Below, piece after piece: positions 31,330 through 39,493 of a DNA stretch of 64,000 nucleotides. Location of the stretch: the NCBI GenBank assembly GCA_964639505.1, contig CAZXDL010000002.1, positions 62,001 through 126,000 on the forward strand, read 5' to 3'. Both the position numbers and the translations under genes were made by a program. A model generated the notes under the pieces. That model saw only the letters and a list, made by a program, of their open reading frames with translations. It ran no database searches and was not told where the DNA came from. How positions within the stretch are numbered: the stretch's first letter is position 1; every line of letters begins with the position of its first letter. The DNA is from CAZXDL01 sp964639505 (lineage in GTDB: Bacteria > Patescibacteriota > Saccharimonadia > Saccharimonadales > UBA4665).

Positions 31330-32687
31330 TATACTTTTTCCTTTGTTGGGCTAACTCCGTGCTTATGGGTGGCATGTTTTTCTATAAACCAGAGCTGGAT
31401 TTGTGTACCTTCGTACCCGTAAACTTTACGTAATCTTGTCTCTAAGTAGCGACGATAGCTCCAGTGTAAAAACTTAGTATGGCTGCCAAAAATCTTAAAG
31501 GCTGGAATCGGGTTGTCTGATTCTTGAACCATATAATTTAGTTTAGGAGTCCTATTTTTTAAACCGGCTGGTGGGTGGTCGTCGACAGCTTGGCGAAGCC
31601 ATTTGTTAAGTTCTGGCGTTGCAATGCGTTTAGAGCGTTGCTGATCAATTTCCATTGCTAGATCAAATATCTTGGTGATATTTTGACCGGTTATTGAGCT
31701 GGTAAAAATAAGTGGCGCCCAAGGCACGAAATCATAATTTGCAGCGATCTGAGGCGCTAACTCATCTCTTGTGAATGCATCTTTGCCCTCGACTGAATCC
31801 CATTTACTTACTACTAAAATCAGGCCCTTTCCAGCGTCTTTGACCATGCCGGCTATCTTTTGATCGAGCTGTACATTTAATTCATTAACATCCATTAGAA
31901 GCAAACAGATGTCAGATTGTTCGATGGCGCTTACCGCACGAATTACGCTGAAGCGTTCGATACCGACCTTAATTTTGCCACTCCGGCGGATACCGGCTGT
32001 ATCGAGCAGTTCGACCTCTCTGCCCTGATATCGAACCACTGTCCGATTTACGTCACGAGTCGTACCGGCCTTATCAGCCACAATTGCCTGTTGTTTCTTA
32101 GCTAGCGTATTAAACAGATATGATTTGCCAACATTCGGTCTCCCAACTACAGCAATCCGGAGGCGATCGTCATCTTCGATTTCACTGGCCTCGGGGATTA
32201 TTTCGGCTACCTTATCAAGTAGCTGTTCAATGCCCTTACCTTGCGTAGTACTTGTTTTGATTATCGGTTTGATACCAAGTCGGTCGAATGCGCTTAGATC
32301 TGCCCCTTTAGCTTTGTCTAATTTGTTGATTATCAAAAAAACTGGCTTTTTGCTCTTGAGTGCCATTTTAGCGACGCGCCGGTCTTCTTCTGTGATCGGC
32401 ACGTCAGCTTCAACCATAACCCAGATGACATCAGCGCTATCGGCAGCCTGTGTAATCTGCTCTTGGATGGTAAATTCGAATTCATCAGCTGGATCTTTGA
32501 TGCCGGCTGTGTCGATAAGCCAAAAATTTTGCCCATTGTGCTCTGCCTTAGCCATTATGCTGTCGCGGGTTGTGCCTGCCTCTCGGGCGACAATCGCTTC
32601 TCGGCGATCAAGGATGGCATTAAACAAACTGGACTTACCGACATTCGCCCGGCCAACTATCGCTACGATCGGTAATTTTTTGCTCAT
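31329..32687 (-). CDS. der: Ribosome-assembly GTPase Der (EngA)
   Basis: Der is a tandem GTPase needed for 50S maturation. The 452-aa protein has two G domains: GRANVGKSSLFNAI with DTAGI and NKLD, then GRPNVGKSYLFNTL with DTAGIRRSGKI and SKWD. A C-terminal KH-like domain ends in YGYEGTQIQLWF. On the minus strand TTGTCA (32717-32722), 16 bases and TATAAT (32695-32700) end 7 bases before the ATG, so it is leaderless and heads the der-pth pair. Confidence 0.96.
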   Translation of the reverse strand: MSKKLPIVAIVGRANVGKSSLFNAILDRREAIVAREAGTTRDSIMAKAEHNGQNFWLIDTAGIKDPADEFEFTIQEQITQAADSADVIWVMVEADVPITEEDRRVAKMALKSKKPVFLIINKLDKAKGADLSAFDRLGIKPIIKTSTTQGKGIEQLLDKVAEIIPEASEIEDDDRLRIAVVGRPNVGKSYLFNTLAKKQQAIVADKAGTTRDVNRTVVRYQGREVELLDTAGIRRSGKIKVGIERFSVIRAVSAIEQSDICLLLMDVNELNVQLDQKIAGMVKDAGKGLILVVSKWDSVEGKDAFTRDELAPQIAANYDFVPWAPLIFTSSITGQNITKIFDLAMEIDQQRSKRIATPELNKWLRQAVDDHPPAGLKNRTPKLNYMVQESDNPIPAFKIFGSHTKFLHWSYRRYLETRLRKVYGYEGTQIQLWFIEKHATHKHGVSPTKEKV

Positions 32688-32750
32688 TATTTTAATTATA
32701 ACAGAGATGAGAGGATTGACAAAAATACTACAAAATATTATAGATGGTGA

Positions 32751-33410
32751 TCAATTTTGTACAAATATTTTGCCGAGTTTAAGATCGCCCAGACTATAGT
32801 TTCCGAACTGGGTGCGGTGGAGTTTGGTGACGTTGTAGCCCAGTGCCTCGAAAGTACGTCTAATCTGTCGGTTGCGACCTTCGCTCATAGTAACCTGCCA
32901 CTCCTGATCATTGTCTAGTTTTTGTAAGCCCAACTTGCTGTTCCCGTCTGTGAGTTCGATGCCGTGATCAGATATCATCTGTTGATGCAGAGGACTTAGG
33001 GGTTTGTCGAGCGTTACTCGATAGACTTTGGTCTTAGAATAGCGCGGGTGCATGAGCTGATTGGCGAATTCGCCGTCATTTGTAAGTAGAATGAGCCCAG
33101 ATGAATCTTTGTCGAGCCGGCCAACTGGCTTAAGCTTATGGTATTTTTCGGGTAACAAGTCATAAATGGTTTGACTGCCCTGACCATCTCTAGAGCAGAC
33201 ATATCCAAACGGCTTATTGAGCATAATTGTGGTAGTCTCAGATTCAATCTTGATGATTTTGCCGTCTAAAGCGACAGTATCGGACTCAATTACTTCGTCA
33301 CCTAGGCTGACAGAATCAGAATTAACCACTACTCTGCCCTCTTGGATGGCTTTGTCGGCAGCGCGACGACTTAGACCAGTGCCTTGCGCCACGTATTTAT
33401 TGATACGCAT
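32751..33410 (-). CDS. RluB/RsuA-family pseudouridine synthase
   Basis: A 219-aa protein with an N-terminal S4 RNA-binding domain (RINKYVAQGTGLSRRAADKAIQEGRVVVN) and a RsuA/RluB catalytic domain. The active-site Asp is in PVGRLDKDSSGLILLTNDG, with LNKPFGYVCS before it and MSEGRNRQIRRTFEALGYNV after it. It modifies uridine in 23S (RluB) or 16S (RsuA) rRNA; sequence alone does not decide which, though the RLDKDSSGLLL style is RluB-like. It lies 9 bases behind a response regulator gene and 63 bases ahead of der. Confidence 0.9.
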   Translation of the reverse strand: MRINKYVAQGTGLSRRAADKAIQEGRVVVNSDSVSLGDEVIESDTVALDGKIIKIESETTTIMLNKPFGYVCSRDGQGSQTIYDLLPEKYHKLKPVGRLDKDSSGLILLTNDGEFANQLMHPRYSKTKVYRVTLDKPLSPLHQQMISDHGIELTDGNSKLGLQKLDNDQEWQVTMSEGRNRQIRRTFEALGYNVTKLHRTQFGNYSLGDLKLGKIFVQN

Positions 33411-33419
33411 AAATTGATA

Positions 33420-34625
33420 CTAGAGTGCGATGTTACTTGGGTCAACCTGATCGGTCGGGTTTACAGTAGTTGTAGGTGGTGCCGCTTGAGTTTCTGGGCC
33501 CTTTTGATTATCAACAATTACAGGTATAACTGGTGCTGCTGGCTGAGCCTGGGCTTCTTTGGCCTCTTCGATAGCTAGAAGCGCGTTAATGTCCTTTTTT
33601 GGCTCACCGGTAATCGGCTCAATGACGCGTTCACCGCCAACTTTCTTTTGCTGGGGTTGATTTTCTGGTGAGTCTTTATCGTCTGTGGCAGCTTCGGCTG
33701 TCTCGCCGGCTGCTTTTGTGCTGGCTTCGAGGGTGTCGGCTGCATCAGAGACGAGCTTTTCGTCGGCTACTTCTATTGATGTGGGCGTTTCGGTTGATGC
33801 GGGGTTGGATGTGGTGTTATCAGTAGACACTGGACCTGCAGACGTGGCCATTGCTGAAGGTTCGGCTGGAGGTGGTGAAGACATTGTGTCAGTAGTGGAC
33901 GGAGCGGCAGTAACTGGGTCCGTGGTGGTACTGGTCGGCGCGGTGGTGGAGCTGCTGGCGCCAGCAACGAAGTCTTCAATTTGGGCTTCTACGGTCGCTT
34001 CTTCATTAGCGGATGATTCTGCAGCTGGACTTGTATTGGGTTCTGTTGGAGCTTCTGGTGTAGCGGCCGGGGGTTCAGCCATAGGGGGCTCTACGGCAGG
34101 CTGCGCGGATGCGGACTCGGCTGGCAGTGGTTCTGTCGCCAGTGGCGCCTCGCTCGGTGCAGCGGCTGTGGTGGCTGCCGGCGCATCTGGAGCAGTTGGC
34201 GTTTCAGGAGGTGTCGTGGCAGCGACGTCGGCGACTGGTTCTGGGCTCGCGCCAGCATTGTCGCCAAGCAACTCATGTGCTACTTTTACGATGTCTTCCA
34301 AAGTAACCTGTGATTTAACAAGATAGCGGTCTGCGCCGAGTTTATCGGCACGCTGCTGGTCGTCGGCTTGGCCAAGCGCAGTTAACATAATAACTTTTAC
34401 ATCTTGTAATCCGTCAGTATTGCGCAAGATATCAAGCATCTCAAAGCCGCTTATCTTTGGCATCATTACATCAGATATAATAAGATCTGGCTTTTCGGCC
34501 TTGGCTACTACTAGTGCTTCTTCGCCGTCATGGGCAGATACGATTGTGTAGCCTTCGGCTTGCAAGCGTGCTTCATATATTTCACGTAGGTTATTGTCGT
34601 CTTCTACAAGCAATAGTTTAGTCAT
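33420..34625 (-). CDS. Response regulator with long disordered Pro/Ala/Thr tail
   Basis: The receiver domain (1-125) begins TKLLLVEDDNNLREIY and contains ISDVMMPKISGFEMLD (phospho-Asp) and YLVKSQV. From about 125 to 400 the protein is low-complexity Pro/Ala/Thr/Ser/Glu with no DNA-binding domain. Near the end, GGERVIEPITGEPKKDIN stands out, and GGERVI recurs in the kinase at 34675. The tail may serve as a flexible tether or scaffold. AGGGATAAAAC is the ribosome site. It is the last gene of a solute binding protein-kinase-kinase-regulator operon and is closely related to the receiver at the window start. Confidence 0.9.
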   Translation of the reverse strand: MTKLLLVEDDNNLREIYEARLQAEGYTIVSAHDGEEALVVAKAEKPDLIISDVMMPKISGFEMLDILRNTDGLQDVKVIMLTALGQADDQQRADKLGADRYLVKSQVTLEDIVKVAHELLGDNAGASPEPVADVAATTPPETPTAPDAPAATTAAAPSEAPLATEPLPAESASAQPAVEPPMAEPPAATPEAPTEPNTSPAAESSANEEATVEAQIEDFVAGASSSTTAPTSTTTDPVTAAPSTTDTMSSPPPAEPSAMATSAGPVSTDNTTSNPASTETPTSIEVADEKLVSDAADTLEASTKAAGETAEAATDDKDSPENQPQQKKVGGERVIEPITGEPKKDINALLAIEEAKEAQAQPAAPVIPVIVDNQKGPETQAAPPTTTVNPTDQVDPSNIAL

Positions 34626-34674
34626 GTTTTATCCCTGTTAATATATATGCTTATGTTTAGTTTACCTTATTGTA

Positions 34675-35946
34675 TCATGGCGTAACATCAGAACTAATGG
34701 GATTAGTGTCGGGGGCAATTGCCTTGCCGGCTTTTAATTCGGTGGCTCGCTGAGTTGAAAGCCGCGGTAGGTTAATGTAGAAACTGCTGCCCTCGCCGAG
34801 CTTACTTTCTACCCAGATACGACCTTCGTATAACTCGATGATCTTTCGACAAATAAACAGCCCTAGTCCGGTTCCACCAATTGTGCGGGTTGCTGAGCTG
34901 TCTACTCTGTAAAACTTCTGGAAGAGATGTGGTAAATCATCAGCCGGAATGCCTGGCCCAGTGTCTCTTATATAGCACTGCACGAGTTGGTCGTTGCCAG
35001 TTATGCCGATCGAAATTTTACCTTCCTCAGTGTATTTAACTGCGTTATCGAATAGATTGGTTATAACCTCGCGAAGCCGGTCAGGGTCAATATAGGCGTA
35101 ATAAAGCGGTCGAATGACTCGTTCGCCGCCCCTCTCTTTTGTGGCATTAATAGTATCACCTGAGTTGCCTGATATAAATTCTACAAATAACTTTTTCTTT
35201 TCGGCAACTAGCCTTAGATCTCCCGCGAGCTGCTCCAAGAATTCACCTAAGTCAACAACTGTCGGATGGCTTGTTAAACGACCATCTTCCGCTTTTGCGC
35301 TCGTCAAAAGATCCTGGAATAGCTTGCCTAGATGCTGGGTTGAGGCATGGGCTTTTTCTAAATAACCCCGAGCTCTTTCGTCAATAGTCGCGACCTTATC
35401 ATTTAGTGCTAAAGCAAGGTAGCCTTCAATTGCGGCAACCGGCGTACGCATCTCATGGCTGGCGGTACTGATAAAGTCGGCTCGCTGTTGTTCTTCGGCC
35501 CGTTTTTTTGAGACATTGCTCAAAACTGCAACTGCCGCAGTAACTAGTTTTTGGGCATCGAGTAGTGGTGAAACGTGCAGGCTGACGGGAATTTGTTTTT
35601 TTTCGTTGGTCAAAAGAAATAAGTCATCACTTAGTTGACTAGCTCCGCTCGAAAAAACCGTTTTAAGTGGATTGGCGGTGTCGTCGATTAGCTCGCCTTT
35701 TTGATTAACCAGCTGTAAAACGTTTGTTACGTTTATGCCCGTAGCGTCTTCAGCACTCCAGCCGCTAATCTTGGCTGCACCTGGATTCATAAGCTGTATA
35801 GTGAGCTGACTATCTATTAAAACAACACCTTCTTCGATATTGTCGATAATTATTTTGAAGCGTGACGAATCATCCTGCAGATTTGCTGGAAGTTGCGTGT
35901 GTGGCTTGCCCGCCCCCTTGTCTTTTGAAAAATTTAGCAGACCCAT
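34675..35946 (-). CDS. PAS-domain histidine kinase, cytosolic
   Basis: A 423-aa kinase without membrane segments. The PAS domain (about 30-140) includes IDNIEEGVVLIDSQLTIQLMNPGA. The H-box ASHEMRTPVAAIEGYLAL carries the phospho-His. The ATPase domain has NLFDNAVKYTEEG (N box), DTGPGIP (G1) and IGGTGLGLFICRK (G2). An insert with GGERVIRPLYYAY lies just before the N box and shares GGERVI with the neighbouring regulator's tail. The order kinase-kinase-regulator on one strand suggests this is the direct partner of the regulator at 33420. Confidence 0.93.
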   Translation of the reverse strand: MGLLNFSKDKGAGKPHTQLPANLQDDSSRFKIIIDNIEEGVVLIDSQLTIQLMNPGAAKISGWSAEDATGINVTNVLQLVNQKGELIDDTANPLKTVFSSGASQLSDDLFLLTNEKKQIPVSLHVSPLLDAQKLVTAAVAVLSNVSKKRAEEQQRADFISTASHEMRTPVAAIEGYLALALNDKVATIDERARGYLEKAHASTQHLGKLFQDLLTSAKAEDGRLTSHPTVVDLGEFLEQLAGDLRLVAEKKKLFVEFISGNSGDTINATKERGGERVIRPLYYAYIDPDRLREVITNLFDNAVKYTEEGKISIGITGNDQLVQCYIRDTGPGIPADDLPHLFQKFYRVDSSATRTIGGTGLGLFICRKIIELYEGRIWVESKLGEGSSFYINLPRLSTQRATELKAGKAIAPDTNPISSDVTP

Positions 35947-36000
35947 AGTGCTTATCTTTAGTTTAGCAAAATTCCATAGATTCGCTCTGGGTTTTGTTGC

Positions 36001-37425
36001 TTAGGCTTTGTCGCGTGACAGCGGCAGCTTAATTGTAAATATGCTCCCTTTACCAAGTTGGCTATCAATGCCAACGGTCCCAGAGTGTTTCTCAACGACA
36101 AGCTTAGTCGCATAAAGCCCGATACCTGTTCCTTCGTATTTGCTATTTAAAACATCTGTGCCACGGTGGAATTTAGTAAATAGTTTAGGGATTTCATCTG
36201 ATGATATTCCTATACCGCTGTCTTTAACGCTTATAATTGCCTCTCCCGCCCCTGTAGCCAATCTGAGTTCAATCTCACCGCCTGTTTCGGTAAATTTCAA
36301 AGCATTGTCGAGCAGGTTCCATAGCGCACTTCTAAAATGTGGGGCACTAATTGCGACTTCATATTCACCAGTCTCGATGTCGCTGATGAATTTAATGGAT
36401 TTTTGCTCAGCCAGTGGCTTAAACTCATCAGATATTTCCTGCACAAAGTTTCCAAGCGGTGTCGCCACTAAATCGGGCAGATCTCGGCCCGCTTCAATAC
36501 TTGAGATGGTTAAGATGTCTTCGGCAAATACACCCAGTTGCTTTGAACGGCCGGCAATAACGCTGATTACTTCGCGTAGCTCTTCAACGGTCTTTAGCTC
36601 CTCTGACTGCTCTAGATAGCCGTTTATTACGCTGAGAGGCGTGCGGAGGTTATGAGAGGCGATAATCATAAACTCCGACTTTAAGCGGTCGGTTTCTTTT
36701 AGCTTTGTGATATCATCTTTTAACGACTGAGCCATTTCGTTTACTGAATTGGCCAAATCAGATATCTCATCATCACGGTCAAGTTCGATTTTTTGGTCGA
36801 GCTGCCCCGCGCTAACTGCCATTGCTTGCCGACTAACTTGACGGATTGGCTTAATAAATAGCTTGTTTATTAGGATGTAGGCTAGGCTAACGCTAATCAC
36901 TAATGCCATCAACACAAAGAAAACAATTGAGAGTAAGAATTGTCTAATACTCGCCTGGACTTCGGCGCTAGTAACTTCAAAAACCATGCTATAACGGTGA
37001 GTTCCAAAGTCCTCAAAAAAAGGCGAAACAACTTGCTTAATGTTGTGGCTTCCATCATATATGTAAATTGGCTCAAAGCTTGACGCTTGAGATTCTGGAA
37101 TACTTTTAATATCTGTCGGATTTTGAGAAAACTCTACTTCGCCGTTTGTATTTACGATTAGTACGTTGGTTATATTGTGGTCTAAATCGGTAAAGCGTTT
37201 GATGTTATCACTGATTCGAATGCGTCCGGAGTCCTTGTAGGTTAGAAATGTCTTGCCAATTGGCTCTGTAGCAAGAGCTGAAAAAGATTTAGAGTCGTTT
37301 AATAGGTTGGATCGCAGAGTTCCGCTGTTTAAGCGTACAACCAAAAAAGTAATCAGAGAGAAAATGATTACTAGCAGGCTGACTAGCAGAACGATAAACT
37401 TTGCTCGCAGGCCAAATCGCTTCAC
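36001..37425 (-). CDS. Membrane sensor histidine kinase
   Basis: A 474-aa kinase: helix 1 (about 9-29), an extracytoplasmic PAS-like sensor (about 30-160), helix 2 (about 164-188), a HAMP linker, and the H-box ASHNLRTPLSVINGYLEQ. The ATPase domain has NLLDNALKFTETG, DSGIGIS and GTGIGLYATKL. All catalytic motifs are intact. It sits between a membrane-anchored solute-binding protein gene (14 bases upstream) and a soluble PAS kinase (54 bases downstream), so it may sense ligand through the binding protein; this is inference from gene order. Confidence 0.94.
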   Translation of the reverse strand: MKRFGLRAKFIVLLVSLLVIIFSLITFLVVRLNSGTLRSNLLNDSKSFSALATEPIGKTFLTYKDSGRIRISDNIKRFTDLDHNITNVLIVNTNGEVEFSQNPTDIKSIPESQASSFEPIYIYDGSHNIKQVVSPFFEDFGTHRYSMVFEVTSAEVQASIRQFLLSIVFFVLMALVISVSLAYILINKLFIKPIRQVSRQAMAVSAGQLDQKIELDRDDEISDLANSVNEMAQSLKDDITKLKETDRLKSEFMIIASHNLRTPLSVINGYLEQSEELKTVEELREVISVIAGRSKQLGVFAEDILTISSIEAGRDLPDLVATPLGNFVQEISDEFKPLAEQKSIKFISDIETGEYEVAISAPHFRSALWNLLDNALKFTETGGEIELRLATGAGEAIISVKDSGIGISSDEIPKLFTKFHRGTDVLNSKYEGTGIGLYATKLVVEKHSGTVGIDSQLGKGSIFTIKLPLSRDKA

Positions 37426-37439
37426 GCAGACTAATCTTT

Positions 37440-39197
37440 CTAATTTTTATTGTAGACGTGCCAGAAATAGGTTGTATTGTAGGTATCTCGGCTAATCATC
37501 AGGTTGGGATTATATGTAGTATTGAAAGTTAGGCTATAGATGGGTACTTCTCCAACATCATCAATAACTAGTTTAGAGGCGCTTTGCAAATCGGTTAGGC
37601 GCTTAGCTGGGTCGATAGTCTTGCTTGCTTGATCCAGTAATGCGTCTAATGGCGCGCTGGTATAGTTAATATTTTGGAAAAGAGATGACAAAACATCGCT
37701 GCTATCAAGTAGATCTGTTGTGTAACTCAGGAAATAGCTGTCCGTGCCGGTGGTGAATGCTTTTTCTACAAGATCATCAAAGTTAGTGTATGGATCCTGT
37801 TTGACAGTTACGTTTATTTGTTTAAGCTGCTTGCTAATACTGTCGACTTGGTCTTGTGCTGTATCTTTACTGTAGCTAATTGTAAAACTCGCCCCATTTG
37901 GGTAGCCGGCCTCCGTCAGAAGTTTCTTAGCGGTGTCAAGATTTGGTTTTGCCAACACAATAGAGCTGTCATAGCCCGGCACATCTTTGGTAACAGCCTG
38001 CTCTGCCGGCTCAGCTTTTAGATTTGAATCAGTAATTATCTGCTTTTTATCAAGAGCCGCAGCAATGGCTTGCCTAAATTTTAGGTTTTGTAATGGGGAA
38101 CCCTTTTTGTTGACATTAATCCCTAGACTGGTGACTCCGATGCCAGTATCGCTGACAGTCGTTAGCTTGGTTTTACTGGAGACTAACTCAATGTTTTTTT
38201 CGGTGTCTATACTTGTTGTGTAATCGACTTTACCTTTAACGACATCTCCTGCAAGATCGTCTTCGCTGCTGTAAAGAGCCCACTTTACTTCTTTAGTGAG
38301 CGGCTTGCCACCGTGATATTGGTCAAATGCCACCAAGTCAAGAGCATTGGCGGATGGTGTTGTTCCGGTTTTGACGGTATATGGACCGGTGCCGCCGGCG
38401 GCGTCCCCCTCTTTAGCTGTGGGGTCAACGATCATCAGGTATGCAAGCTTATGAAGCAGCAATGGGTCTGGCGCGGTAGTAACAATCTTTATTTTGTTGT
38501 CAGCAAGTGCAGTGATTTCTTTTGCATCAAATGTAAAGACACCTCCAAAAGCGGAGTCTTGATATTTCTCCAAGCTTGCCTTCACATCAGCAGCCGTCAT
38601 TGTTTTGCCATCATGGAATTTAACGCCTGATTTTAGGTTAAAAATCCAGGTACTATCGTCTGGATTTTTCCAGCTGGTTGCGAGCGATGGCACAACTTTT
38701 GATACATTCTGAAACTGCACCAGCCCCTCATACACCTGATTGTTAACTTGATAGCTAGTTGCGCTTGTGTCATCGGCACTCGGATAAAAACTATTTAGTG
38801 AACCGTCTATTACGCCTACATTTATAATTGCCACAGACTTCTTGACTTGCTGGGTTTTAACTGCAGTGACTTGTTTTTGGGTAGACACTTTCCAGCCAGC
38901 ATAGCCGAGCCCAGCGATCAACACTAAAAGGATTAGCCCAATGATATATTTGCCCTTTTTTGAACTGCCACCGTCGCCTAATGTGGCCTTGGGAAGCGGT
39001 TGTGATGAACTGTCGATCGGTGTCTCAGATTCAGTTGCTTTTTGGTCGGTTGGCTCAGTCGTTTCAGCTATCGGATTTGTAGAGTCGCTTGGCGGGTTTG
39101 ACGCTGAGGGTTGAGTCGGCGGATCTTCTTGTGTTGGTAATGCGGGTGCAGAGACTAGAGCGGGACTTTTTATTTCTTGGTCATTATCTTCATTCAT
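37440..39197 (-). CDS. Membrane-anchored peptide-type solute-binding protein (SBP family 5)
   Basis: A 585-aa protein whose N-terminal ~80 residues are Pro/Ser/Thr-rich and cytosolic. One transmembrane helix follows (about 85-105, YIIGLILLVLIAGLGYAGWKV), then an OppA/DppA-type binding domain. Family strings include VYEGLVQFQNVSKVVPSLATSWKNPDDSTWIFNLKSGVKFHDGKTMTAADV and KFRQAIAAALDKKQII. It is tethered by a helix rather than a lipid. No permease or ATPase gene is adjacent; instead two kinases and a response regulator follow on the same strand, pointing to sensing rather than, or besides, uptake. Confidence 0.92.
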   Translation of the reverse strand: MNEDNDQEIKSPALVSAPALPTQEDPPTQPSASNPPSDSTNPIAETTEPTDQKATESETPIDSSSQPLPKATLGDGGSSKKGKYIIGLILLVLIAGLGYAGWKVSTQKQVTAVKTQQVKKSVAIINVGVIDGSLNSFYPSADDTSATSYQVNNQVYEGLVQFQNVSKVVPSLATSWKNPDDSTWIFNLKSGVKFHDGKTMTAADVKASLEKYQDSAFGGVFTFDAKEITALADNKIKIVTTAPDPLLLHKLAYLMIVDPTAKEGDAAGGTGPYTVKTGTTPSANALDLVAFDQYHGGKPLTKEVKWALYSSEDDLAGDVVKGKVDYTTSIDTEKNIELVSSKTKLTTVSDTGIGVTSLGINVNKKGSPLQNLKFRQAIAAALDKKQIITDSNLKAEPAEQAVTKDVPGYDSSIVLAKPNLDTAKKLLTEAGYPNGASFTISYSKDTAQDQVDSISKQLKQINVTVKQDPYTNFDDLVEKAFTTGTDSYFLSYTTDLLDSSDVLSSLFQNINYTSAPLDALLDQASKTIDPAKRLTDLQSASKLVIDDVGEVPIYSLTFNTTYNPNLMISRDTYNTTYFWHVYNKN

Positions 39198-39297
39198 TAG
39201 GAGTAGTACCTTTTAAAGTTGTTATGCTTAGGATCTCATCCCCATACCACATCTGTCAATGATCTTATGATAAGATGATGTATACCCTACGAAGAAT

Positions 39298-39372
39298 GGC
39301 CTCATCGTCTAACGGCTAGGACGCCAGGTTCTCATCCTGGCAATCGGGGTTCGATTCCCCGTGAGGTCACCA
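39298..39372 (+). tRNA. tRNA-Glu (anticodon CTC)
   Basis: Acceptor GGCCTCA/TGAGGTC, anticodon arm CCAGG-TTCTCAT-CCTGG giving CTC, T-arm CGGGG-TTCGATT-CCCCG, encoded CCA at 39370-39372, then a T-run. Confidence 0.95.
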
Positions 39373-39403
39373 TTTTTGAATAAGATCACTTCCTTACAAC
39401 TGT

Positions 39404-39432
39404 TTGACATATTTTCTTAATGAGAACATAAT
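39404..39432 (+). promoter_or_regulatory. Promoter of the beta-helix/dockerin gene
   Basis: TTGACA (39404-39409), 17 bases, CATAAT (39427-39432). The leader before the ATG at 39494 is about 55 nt. Confidence 0.7.
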
Positions 39433-39493
39433 TCCTTTAAGACAAACGAGGGTTACGAGTAATATTAAAATTTAGCATCTGAAACCAAAAACT

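Noticed and set aside
33685..34326. 213-codon plus-strand ORF of Val/Ala/Gly/Ser
   Set aside because: It is the mirror of the low-complexity regulator tail on the minus strand.
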